Assembly: GCA_036872755.1 (NCBI GenBank)
Contig: JAVHNS010000012.1
Coordinates: 620,001 to 684,000, forward strand
From: Orbilia blumenaviensis
Lineage: Eukaryota; Ascomycota; Orbiliomycetes; Orbiliales; Orbiliaceae
Direction of reading: 5' to 3'
DNA length: 64,000 nucleotides
This document shows positions 36,643-47,237 of this stretch, piece by piece (within the stretch, counting starts at the first letter, position 1; every line of letters begins with the position of its first letter). Below the pieces are notes generated by a model. It searched no databases, was not told where the DNA came from, and saw only the letters and a program-made list of their open reading frames with translations. A program made the translations under genes and the position numbers.

Positions 36643-37290
36643 CTAAAACCCACTGACGGGCCCACTTCTTAGGTATTTCCAAACCCTCTCCTCGATCGAC
36701 TCCGCATTATCTCCAGCCGCCTCCTTTGGTTTCTTGCTGCTCTTTCTTCTTCTACTACTCTTCTTACTAGCACTAGAATCAGATCCAGAACCTGAGGCCG
36801 AAGGGGATTGAAGCCCCAGCTGTGAAAACCCTACGTTTAACTTTGTACCTGGCGTGTACGCAATATCACCCTTTTTAGAATTCTCACTGCTACCTTTCCC
36901 TTTCTTTCTCCCCTTCTTCACGCCCTGCATAGCACTCTTAGCTTCTCCTTCTCTCTCTTTATTAACCGCCTCACTTTCGGTAGTTATCTCATCTTCCATT
37001 CTACTATCACCGTCACCATCACACCTTCCGCCCACCGCAGCACAAAAGTTACACTCCGCGGGAACTGAAACGGTTTCATACGTCACCTCGTCGATGCGGC
37101 AGGGTATACCACCGCGTTCGAGACATATCGGCCTTACGATTTCTTCGGGTGGGCTGGAACAGATGCATCCGGTTTGGGAAGGGTCTTCAGGTGAGAGTTT
37201 GTAGATTCGACGGAGAACGTGGTCGCAGTGTTGGTGGTGGACTATGTGGGCTGGATGGCAGGGATGGAGGGGCTCTATTGGGCGGGTCAT
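36643..37290 (-). CDS. Small Cys/His-bearing, Lys/Ser-rich protein of unknown function
   Basis: A single uninterrupted exon encodes 215 residues from an ATG at 37290. The first 95 residues hold ten cysteines and a His cluster (HIVHHQHCDHVLRR; CICSSPPEE; CNFCAAVGGRCDGDG) and could bind metal, although no standard finger spacing is present. The rest is basic and disordered (VKKGRKKGKGSSENSKKGD; KKSSRRRKSSKKPKE), followed by a short helix-like end (ESIEERVWKYLRSG). The bipartite basic runs would serve as nuclear localisation signals. I do not recognise the family. Codon use and length argue for a real gene; absence of introns is unusual for this neighbourhood but not disqualifying. Confidence 0.65.
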   Translation of the reverse strand: MTRPIEPLHPCHPAHIVHHQHCDHVLRRIYKLSPEDPSQTGCICSSPPEEIVRPICLERGGIPCRIDEVTYETVSVPAECNFCAAVGGRCDGDGDSRMEDEITTESEAVNKEREGEAKSAMQGVKKGRKKGKGSSENSKKGDIAYTPGTKLNVGFSQLGLQSPSASGSGSDSSASKKSSRRRKSSKKPKEAAGDNAESIEERVWKYLRSGPVSGF

Positions 37291-39130
37291 TTTCTCTTTT
37301 CTCCCCTTTTCTTTTGGAGAGGTTTTTATAGAGCTATCGCGTAGCCGGTTTTTTTATTTTTTAAAAAAAGTGAAGAGTAAGAGAATGGTAGGTTTTTCGC
37401 AGATCTTGTGTATACCACGACTGAGTGGTTTAACGGCTTCTATATCCTCATATTCGGATTTCAAGTATTTGAAGCTGGGGCGCCCGTGAAACTATATATG
37501 ATCCCGTTTGTATGGAGGCTCTTGTCTTGTGTCGTGAATTTGTTTCAGTATCACCCCCAAGAGCTCTTTCCCCCTCTTCAAACTGATACTCGATAGAAGA
37601 ATCGACAAGATACTACAAGGTGCTAGGTATGCATGGTATATAGAATATGGTTATCCCTACTACCAAACTATGATATTTCGTTTCATCGTTCAAAATTGCA
37701 ACTCCGGCTACCTACAAAATAAGACCGTTTCTCCACGATTAATTCAGTATAAAAGATTTAAACACTATGCGACTGTAGTCTCGTAATGCGACTAAGCACA
37801 TGAGTTCCAAAATTAAAAGGATACTAGTAGTGCCTAGGTAGTATTAAAAAACGATATGCTTGCAAGACTGGTATCCATCACATTCTTAAGGCAGCTGACA
37901 CCCAAAGACGTATATGTTTCCGCTGTAGTATCGATATTTTACAACGCTTATGGGTGCTGTTCATCACGTGCTGAGTACTTAAATGCTTATGGTAGCTCGG
38001 GGATACCAGGCCGTTATAAGCATTGAAGCCCTTTAGGATCCTATGCAGATTTCTTGGATTTGGTACTCAACAGGCATTTTCTTGAAAAGACACCATCTAG
38101 ACATTTAAACCTCGGGCTACAGCGGCCAATGCAAATGCTATGGAGTAGCCACCATAGGTCACTTATAATAAAGCCTGTCTACGCACACCTCTATGCATCG
38201 ATTGAGGATCCGATATTATGCACTCTGGGAGAGTCAGAGGATGTAGTACCAGAACTGCGAGCAGCATCTTCTGGAAACATCATGATTACCCCGGACTTAG
38301 ACTTCATCGTAATATCGTGCAAAGCAGACACGGTCGTTCTGAATGAAAAACCCATATTTACCCACCCAATCATGATATACCTAGGTAATTACTAATAGCT
38401 AGGCTGGGGTTCATTAACTGCGCAATCCCGTCCACTTAATGGGTTGCCAATATTCAGGCAGCAACAACGGAGTTGAGACCGACGTTATACGTCGCTAGCT
38501 ACTCATCACGGCCCTCCCTATCTTGGGAATATAACCAAGGCTCGGCCTAGCTACTAGGTCTGGGGGCTGCTACCCTGAATTAATGGTTTGTCGACGTCGT
38601 CCACGGTCCTCGCCACGCTCGAAGTCGGGATAGTAGCCAGCACTTCATCCCTCCCTAGGAACCCGCGTCCGCTATTTAATTTTCTTCTCAACATCACAAC
38701 TATCATCGCTTCTCTCTCTTCTACATCATCACGAATTATTTTCCAAACATCATCGCGACTTTTTTCCAAACTGCCATCACGACGTCTCTCTCTCGTTCTC
38801 ATCCAATTCTCGTTGTTCTTCTGACATCATTATTCTTCCGACATCCGTCCCCATCATATGGGACAATATTGTTCTTTCTTCATCTCGTCCTCAGTATCCT
38901 CCTAGCACTCCTTCCCAAAAAAACATCTTCTTCTCCCTCATTCCCCGTTATTTGTGTCAGCACTTGTTCAAAAATCATCATCACTACGTCTCTCCTGTTC
39001 TCATCTTTCTCGTGCTGCCACCTCCTCCACATTATTCCCCTCGTATAGTTTCTCAAATAAGCTTCTTCGCCATCGTTCTCCACCATTCTTTGCGAAGGAA
39101 GACACGTCTTTGAACTCCACTCTAGCAACC
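37291..39130. other. Divergent intergenic region with repeated CT-rich leader
   Basis: Lies between a minus-strand gene and a plus-strand gene. The final 450 bp (about 38680-39130) are CT-rich with degenerate tandem copies of a roughly 24-nt CATCATCACGA...TTTTCCAA unit, as expected for a promoter and leader of the plus-strand gene. No coding gene is supported; the 113-residue frame at 38054-38395 has no recognisable features. Confidence 0.5.
38723..39020. repeat. Degenerate CATCATCACGA leader repeats
   Basis: Copies start at 38723, 38747 and 38770 (period 23-24 nt; shared words CATCATCRCGA and TTTTCCAAA). A longer related block (CATCACGACGTCTCTC..CGTTCTCATC at about 38774) recurs in altered form near 38977. 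The block sits 100-400 bp upstream of the ATG at 39131. Confidence 0.55.
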
Positions 39131-41136
39131 ATGGCGAAATCAAACGCTATCGAACTTCAGATTGCCCATGGCTCTACTCCCATGCCATTCTTGGTCCCAA
39201 TGAAAAAGGCTGCAAACCGCCAGGTACATAACCTATAGTTCCCCATTCTCCTCTCAGTCATCTCTCTCTTTCCCTCGATCCCTAGGGTGATTAGCTCCCA
39301 AATTTTACATTTCCATCTGCAACCACCTATCCATGCTCCACGCTTCTCTAAAGCAAGCAACACATTTATAATGTGGTATTTTGCTAACTCTTCCCAATGC
39401 ACGGATCAATAGCTACTCGAAGAGATCGTTCGACGCCGTACCGGTTGTGATGATCTGGTTAAAATCACCATGTACAACCGCTCTATGATCATTGTTGATT
39501 GGGATGATTGGGAAGATCTGATCGAGCCTAATGGACGATATCTTGCCGATATCGATGATTCTTGGATCGTCCATTCTCATGCCAAAGGACATGGTACTTC
39601 GGATAACTCTTTTAAAATGTTTCTTGAGTCCATTGTGGAGGGCAAGACTCCGACCACTATCACAGATTACTCTGCTGAGATTGGGGACCGAGCTGTAGGT
39701 CCCGCTGCTCCGGTTGGTGTTTACGCAAACACAGGTACTTCTATTAGCACTACTGCCACTGTCCTTAAAAATGTAGTCGATACCACAGATGACGGTGACT
39801 ACGATGAATACCAAGATGAAGACGAAGATGGTGAAGACGAAGATGGTGAAGACGGCTATGAAGATGAAGAAGGGGAAGAAGCAAAACCAATTTCCCAACC
39901 CAGCACAACGCCCTCAGGTTCCGATGAACCAGCTGCCAAACCGGTCGGTCCAGCTGGTGAGGAACATGGTATCGTCCACCCGGATGTAGAAAAGAGGTTG
40001 ATGGAGGTTCTTCGACAGCAACTTGATACTCTTGCTTTCGAATGGCCATCGAGTGGCCACAAATCCACCCGTGAACCACAAACCCCATCCAGCGGCCCAG
40101 AATCCAGCCCAGATGACTCCCTGAGAGAATCACACGGGGGTGTCAAGCTTGATTGTCAGCCCCCGGGCCGTCAATCTGCGAGAAACGAGCCACGGAAATT
40201 CCGAGACGGTGAGTTTATGTTTCCAGCGTTCTTTTGTTCGTGCATATGGCTAAACTACAATCCACAGACTCTCCAGACCCCAACGTTGGCAGGGTTGGGT
40301 CTTCTCCAACGGGGCCCGATGGGAGTCAACCGGTTCAAAGGTGCACCGCAGCAAGGCCATACTACTGGACAAAAGACGGCAGAAGAATCAGCAAAACCCC
40401 CTCTCCTGATCCCATCGTCTGTATTCCAAAGTTTAAACGCCGCAAGCCGGGTTCATCCCTCCCAAGCCCACCCGAACCTAGTTCAGTCAAAACCGTAGAC
40501 GAGGTTCCAGACCAGCAGCTCAAACCCGATAATAAAGACAGCGATGCCTATCCGAAGGACAACCTTCCAGGAGGCGCCCTTAAGGGCTCACCTGAGAGGG
40601 CTCAAGGGAACGGCTCTCGCAAATTTAGCAACTTCCTTGACAACTATCCTGAACTTGCTAATGGGAACCCTGCCGACTTCGCATCTGGAAACACTTCTGA
40701 CCTGGATTTACAGCGCCCAGCAGAATCGAAATACCCAAACATCACATCTGACGAACGAAAGCAGGAACTTCTCAGCGATGAGCATAGAATCACCTTCCTC
40801 CTCGTTAAGCCGAAGAACAAAAATAGACCCACCGCGTTCGAGGGCAACGTTCGCATTTTCTTGAGTACTACCAGGGAATGCACTCCAGCGCGTCTTCTGA
40901 CGATGCTGGGGAAGAACCCCAAGTACACCAGGCTTCTTTTCCTCATTCCAGCGCTTGACCAGTCCCACTACGTCAGCCGACAGATCATAAACCCAGGGAC
41001 TCGGACTGCTAATATCCCCTTCAGTGATAGCGGCTGGGAATCCGAGGTTATCATTACTTGGGAGCATATCCAAAACGAGGATGAGGAGGAGAACATCAAG
41101 CCAGAACATCCATGGGATCTGCCGGACGATATGTAG
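39131..41136 (+). CDS. Acidic, mostly disordered protein of unknown family
   Basis: Three exons (39131-39223, 39413-40208, 40268-41136) encode 585 residues. An N-terminal region of about 120 residues looks folded (LLEEIVRRRTGCDDLVKITM; IIVDWDDWEDLI). A highly acidic tract follows at about 150-180, made of repeated Asp/Glu-Asp-Gly units encoded by near-tandem GATGGTGAAGACGAA copies. The middle is Pro/Ser-rich. The last 130 residues again look folded (ITFLLVKPKNKNRP; TRLLFLIPALDQSHYVS; ESEVIITWEHI). This two-ended folded layout with a disordered centre is unlike any family I can name. Intron 1 has a CTAAC branch site and an unusual AATAG acceptor context; both introns keep phase. The ATG is in a strong context (AACCATGGCG). 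Confidence 0.82.
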
Positions 41137-42714
41137 GAGCGGTATCTCCGTCCTTTATGTTTTCTTTGGGAACACATTACCTTCTATGGATTTTTTTTTT
41201 TTTTTATCAGCGCGCAAGTCCTAGGCTCTTAGGCCTTACGCTGATGCTACTGCCTTAACGCCAAGGCGGGTGCAGTCAATCGATGTTCAGGGGCCGAAGT
41301 CTGGGGCCTCTTTTACAATCGCCCTGCATTCACATCAGAAACTCATTATCCACTTTTCAGTATTTCTGTTACCATATCCCCATCTGAACTTCCAACGCAT
41401 GTTTCCGTTTTATTTTCCATTGTTTAGTAATGCATTTCCTTCGGCGTTTTGGCGTTTCCGATCCTGTAGCTACATATTTGTCTTTAATGTAGGTAGCTGG
41501 CTATACGTTGATCCTTAACTTGTTCGAATTGAAGCCGTTTATCGACGTAGCTATAGAGGATGCGAACTGCTAGTAAGAGGCTAACTTTGATATTAATATC
41601 GACAACCAACCAGACAATACCTGCTTAAGTACTTAGGCGCACGCAGATATGGGTGCCGGTATATATATTAGTGCCACCTAGCTAGTAATTAGCCCTCCAC
41701 TGTATCAAACACTTAAAGCTTAACATTTCTAGTATAATTGTTGTCTCGTAAACCTGACGCATAGTAGCCGTAATTGTGCAAACTGGTACTTCCGACGCCA
41801 TTGTGCCACCAAGAGCGTAAACAGCGAGTTCAGTAGTGACGTGTATATACATATTCAAATGTCATCTAAGTACCAAGGTACCTAAGTAGCTACGTATATT
41901 CGATATCCTAATATATGTCGAAACGCCACCAACTAAATTCCAGGCGAGGTGACTTAGCTTAACTCGAATTGGTAGACTTCGAGAACACACTAATACATTT
42001 TCCTATTTATCGATTCTATCCGTTGTTAAAGAGGTCTACCCAAGCCAGTGGGCTCGCCATTGCTATAATATAATGATCAAATGTATATGTACTAGTTATA
42101 TTGGCACAGTGCATGTGCACTATAAAGTTGTTTGATCGGAGATACAATACCCTGGTACCTTGCAGCTAGTTCTTTTTGTGGTATCCTGCTGGCACATACA
42201 AACCTAGACAACACCAACAGCTTTTCAGGCAACATTCAACCTCAGCTTCTTTCCTCCACAAACCTGCATAAAGCAGCTAGCTAGCAATAAGCTTGCACAG
42301 TTCTTCAAGGTATTTTTTTTTTTTTTTTTTTTTTCTTTCTTCTTCCTCTTCCTCTTCCTCTTCCTCTTCCTCTTCTATACTGAGTTTGAAGAGAGATTAA
42401 TATTCCCCTAATAAATTTCTTTGACTAAAATTGTGCTATCTGCAGAAACGGTTGCTTGGTAGGCCAGGTTCTTGCTTATGTAGGTAGTACATGACATACA
42501 CCAGCAGAATCACTTCCCACCCTGCATCTGGCCTCCATCACCTATCCTCCTCTATCGCTGCTTTATGCACATCCCTGCAACTTCCAAAGCTAACATTCTC
42601 CCATCTCATCGCCAACTTCCAGATATCACGGAATCTCGTGCCTCGACACCCAATTCCCATCTCCTCCCAAGCGTCAATCGATTTCCCTCTCCGTGAAGAA
42701 CGGACTCGTCAAAA
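41137..42714. other. Intergenic DNA and leader of the Stc1-domain gene
   Basis: No gene is supported. It is AT-rich with many short TACC/GGTA palindromes (41600-41900), then a T22 run and TTCCTC repeats. A 5' UTR intron of the next gene may run from about 42310 (GTATTT) to the CTGCAG ending near 42446, with a GACTAA branch-like element between. Confidence 0.45.
42313..42375. repeat. T22 tract followed by TTCCTC repeats
   Basis: Twenty-two T residues (42313-42334) followed by about five TTCCTC units (42341-42375). All pyrimidine on the plus strand and possibly inside a leader intron of the Stc1-domain gene. Confidence 0.8.
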
Positions 42715-44298
42715 ATGCCTCCTCCCCAGCTGCCAAGGGTCGGGAAGAACCTCTACAATGAAGGTCTTGGAAAAGGTGCCAACAGTGGCGGAAGGTACGT
42801 AATGTGCTCCGATAGTACCCCTTCATTCCTCCCCCCTCCCTTCCCTTCCCTTCCTTCCTTTCGCTCCGCGTTCGAAGTAGCTAGCTAGCTACCCCTGCCC
42901 TTTGCCACCGAGCTAGCTACTAGCTTCTGAACAACACGACTTATAGATTCCTCGAGCTATTGCTGACTTTGGTGATTTTTTGGTTCGGAACAGAGTCCAG
43001 CAACCGGACAGGTGGGTTACATACCTGGCATGGTGACCGAGCTGGGCACAGGGGCTTGCTAAGACTTTGGTGTAGTATTGTTTGCTTCGTCTGTCGTCGG
43101 GCGAAACCTGCATCTCAATACTCTACCCGCCAGCTTAGTAAGCATAAGGGTAATCTCTATCAGCGTATGTCATTCCTTTCACCTCGCCGAAGCATTTCTT
43201 TTTCCTTCTTCTTTTTTTTCTTTTTCGATGGTGATGGTGGGAAGCTGGGGGAAGCTGACTGTGGTTGGAATTTATAGCATTGACGCACGGAAGCAAACCG
43301 AAACCGCGCGCGCGAGACCATCGAACTACTTGCAAGACCTGTACTCCTGAGCAAACCACTGAGCTCACTTGCATTGTTTGTGGGGAGACTAATGGACTCG
43401 ATCACTTTGCAAGGACTCAGAGAAAGAACCCGGATACTGCTGTATGTTCCATTTACCTGGAAGAAACTTGATGAGATCTGAATGGTATGGTAGGGTCATC
43501 GATGGTTGTGAGCTTAATGCTGACTGTGGTTTACGGTTTTTGCAGCGATGTAAGGGTTGTATCAAAAAGCAGGCAGATACTGCCCCAGACTTAGAAGCTC
43601 CGGACAGTGATGGATACGCATCCTCCTCAGATGAAGCTGATGTATGTGCCATACATAATCACAACGTACTTACAAGATAAAAATGGAGCCTAACCAATTC
43701 ACAGGAAGCGGACTTCGATACCGGGGCGAAGGAATCTGTACACGCCAATAGTGTCCTTCGCGCCGGAGACACCAGTTATGCTGGTTCTAGCGTTAACACT
43801 AACACTCTCACATCTGCCAACCTGAACCGCCTCGAGCGAGCCACAGGATCCGTTATGGCTCCACGCCCTGGTGTCCCCCAGGAAGCAGACGGATGGGTTA
43901 CTAAAGCTCGTGCACCTCAAAATAAATTGCAATTGCAATCGGAGACAATGACCACAATGACCTACGACTCTGCACCTCAAAACAGAAACGGCGCACAAGC
44001 GCCAGCGAGCGTCAGCAATACTTTTACTATTGACTCTCAGGCCCCACTCCGCCCTATCTCAGCCAAGCCCGCTGGAACCGAGACGCGCAAAGGTGGATGG
44101 GCTAGGGTTGACAAAATCCCGAAGAATGCCAAACGTCGAGGGATTAGTGACTCAAATTCCGAAGACGACCAAGACGAGGACGACGAGGACGACGAGGAGG
44201 AGGAGTCTGTTCTCTCTGGTGGTAGCGCCTGGACTGAAAGAAGAAAAGATGTCAAAACAGACTTCGACTCCGATCCTTGGTCTCGAGTATACAAGTGA
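42715..44298 (+). CDS. Stc1-domain protein (RNAi/heterochromatin adaptor type)
   Basis: Six exons (42715-42794, 42994-43011, 43076-43164, 43278-43441, 43546-43641, 43705-44298) encode 346 residues. Residues about 34-125 form an Stc1 domain with four Cys pairs: CFVC (36/39), CKTC (81/84), CIVC (94/97) and CKGC (119/122), plus the family-like stretches KPASQYSTRQLSKHK and TTELTCIVCGETNGLDHF. In fission yeast Stc1 uses this LIM-like zinc fold to link the RNAi effector to the histone H3K9 methyltransferase complex. A similar role is inferred, not shown. The remaining 220 residues are disordered, with an acidic Asp/Glu block near residue 305. The 18-nt second exon (VQQPD) has clean splice sites and preserves phase whether kept or skipped. 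The assigned start is the first ATG in frame. Confidence 0.87.
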
Positions 44299-47237
44299 AT
44301 AAGGGCCTGTTCCCCTGCTTGGCATCGTATACCATCTTAGGACAAGCTCCTACCAGTATCGTTTCTTCATGGCCTTTTGAATTAGTTTTTCAAAGGGTGT
44401 TAACTAATGGCTCTTCCGGCTTCCTCACCTTCCGCATTTTATTACTGGCTTTCTCCTTCTCCAGCAATGATAACCATGTTTAACCTTTTATGATAGCGGA
44501 AATACACGGCACATTTGACCTTTCAGAAGTGAGGACGAGATTTAGCATGTTTCTCGATACTTTGTTCGTTGATTCTCTTATAACTTTGCACTTTCCAATG
44601 ATAAGACATCTTAAAGGGCCTATTGGGCGTAATATATATCGATACACCCTGGACTTTCCTGTTACTATGTAACTTAGCCTCTCCTTCTCCCTCCTTCTCA
44701 TCTCCCTTGTCCCGTTGTTTCCCTTCATATCCAATCCGAGTTATGACTTTTCAGGATTGAGGTCATGATATCTTGATATGGGAAGGTAGAGAATGGGATT
44801 TGGATTCTGAGATGTTTTTTTTTATTATCTTAATCTGAACTTGGAAGGAAGAGGCGTTTTGTTGCACGACGGGTAATACAGACTGGAATCTATCCGTCGA
44901 GTTCTAGTTATTTTTTATTATTCCGTGCTTGGTACTAACTATCTGCGTAGGTTGTATTTGTGCATGCAAGGTTTCCTATTCGATGTATTTACTATAATTG
45001 GGCTTTGGTTATACCAGTGAGATGGTAGTATATAGGGTACTCGTCGAGTTGTTACTTTGATATAGAGTACACAGGTCTCTACCATAATAGAACCGTTTTT
45101 TGAAAACTTTATTTTGTTGTATATAAAAAAAAAATACACCGCTTTAATATCAATTTTTCCCGCATACAATGAGAGTAGAGAGAGAGAGCGTCTAAGTAGA
45201 GTTTTTCGCCCATCTCGGATCTACACACGCCGCCTACACGTTTTTGGGTTTTTAGACAGATCTCTACCATCCTTCCGTAACCAGCCGTACTATGTATACC
45301 TACCTCACTCACGTCGCCGTAAATGGACACGGTTACACAAAGGGCTATCGATACAACTTGAACGTCACCCCCAACGCATATAACAAAAAACCCCCCATCA
45401 CTAAGGACCTCCTGGCGTACGGTCTTACTCTACTAAAAAAGAAAAACCCATTTATTCATGAGATTATGATCACACACAATACCAAGAATTTCACAAAAAA
45501 GGCCAAGTCTTCAGGGCCTAATATTTGTTTTTATAGTCTGATGATCATGATGATGTATGATGATGTATGATGGTCAAGATCGGAATTAATATTATCACCC
45601 TCTCTCTCATCCTCCCCACCACTTTCACACTCAAATCTCCACTCCAATTAGAAGGAAAGAGAGAGAGAAGAGGAAAAAGAGGGAGAGAGGGAGAGAGAGG
45701 GAAAGTAGCCAAGGCTAGCTAAAGCTATAAAAAAAAAGGTTTCGAAGCAATAACAAAAGCGGGCTGCACTTAACAAAAAGATGTCTATCTAAAACAGAAA
45801 CATATATGTGCGTGTGCGTAGCAGTAGTAATATGATAAAAACTTACCCAAACCCACCCCCCGATTTCACCGCCTACCCCGCCCAGCTAGTTATCTAAACA
45901 TCTCTCTTTTCGTTTGTAAACAAAAAAGTAAAGGCTTCATGTGTGTAGATTGAAGTAAAAACGAAGGAAAAAGAGACGGACAAAGGAGAAGGAGGGAAAG
46001 AAAAATAAAAAGAAACGCCTTTCAGAAAAGAAAAAAAGTGTTTTTTAAAAAAAGGTTCGCACGAGTCAACAAGGCTTCAGCAAAAAATGAGGAGCTTAGC
46101 TGTGGATAAGGAATTCGCTTTTTGGTACAAAAAAAAGAAAAGGAGGAATCTGATAAAAAAAGAGGAACCAAAAAAAGTGACATCCTATCAAAGGGCACGC
46201 ACGCACTTGAGAGAGGAATGGGACGCAAGGGGTCCTTTTTCGGTGTGATGGGAGTAAGGTTACATACAAAGGAAACTGAGGGAGGGGATTTTTTGACAAA
46301 GGAGAGTTTTTTTACTGACAAAAAGAAATGCAAAATATTGTAATGAAAGTCGAGAAGGGAAAAGAAAAACGATTATAAACACCGGTGGTAATGCAGAAGA
46401 ACAAAAAAAGAAGAAAAAATTAACAAAAGCAATAGTAGAAAAAACTCAACAGAAAAAAGAAGGCAACGAAGGAGTGGTTTGAACGCCAAAGAAAGTAAAA
46501 ATCCCGCTTTCTGTTCCAATGATGTAGCTGGCTAGGTGGGTTTAGGGTGGGGTGTGGAATGTTAATACAAATGTTATAAAAATGTAGGTTGTGTGCTGGA
46601 AGGGATTGCGCTGCTTTGCCAAAAAAGGGTGATTAAAAGAGTGTAGACCAAGGGACAAAAAAATGTTTATACAAATATTAGGAACCTCTGCTTTTGGTTC
46701 ATCTTGGTAAAAAGGACCACCGCTGTGTCAACCCTGAATTCCGTAAATGATTCGAAGGATCCCCCGCAAGAAAGAGCTTTTGTTTTTGGGTACCGCCTGG
46801 GGAGAGTGTGTGAAGAGACGTGTTTCTTTTGGTGTGAAAGTGAAGGGTATGCGAAGGGAAGTAAGAGACATGTAGTTAAGAGTGTGAGAAGCGGTTCTAA
46901 AACAAATCGTTCGCAGCCGTGTTCCACCTTCAAAGTTCGTGTCTGTTAGGGTGATTTTCTAGAACGTTTATTACAAGCAGATATATGATGGTAAAGAGGA
47001 AAGCACACACAACCCCACCGCAAATATAATGGGTAAAAGCATTTCGCTAACAGGAAAAGATAAAAGACCCCCACCGCTGAAAATATGTAAGGCAGAAAAT
47101 CACAAATGTCTAGGAGTGTAAATATCAAAGTACATGAACAAAGGAAAGATGTAATTGTGGAAATATGTGCAAAGACGTCCTTCGGCTTCATGAGTCGTGG
47201 GATGCAGAGGAAGTATACATACGGAACCCGAGACTTT
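44299..47237. other. Convergent 3' flanks, strongly strand-asymmetric
   Basis: From about 45640 to 46500 the plus strand is very purine-rich, so the minus strand (sense of the Ime2-like gene) is pyrimidine-rich. Before that, 44300-44720 is T/C-rich on the plus strand, the sense of the Stc1 gene. No coding gene is supported; the 92-residue plus frame at 45292 has an ATG but no recognisable features. Confidence 0.5.

Noticed and set aside
37410..37500. tRNA-like D-arm (GACTGAGTGGTTTAACGGC)
   Set aside because: It resembles a Leu/Ser tRNA D-arm, but no matching acceptor stem, T-arm with TTCGA loop or terminator could be found.
45292..45570. 92-residue plus frame with ATG
   Set aside because: Short, ends in Met/Asp repeats from ATGATG DNA, and lies in a convergent 3' region.
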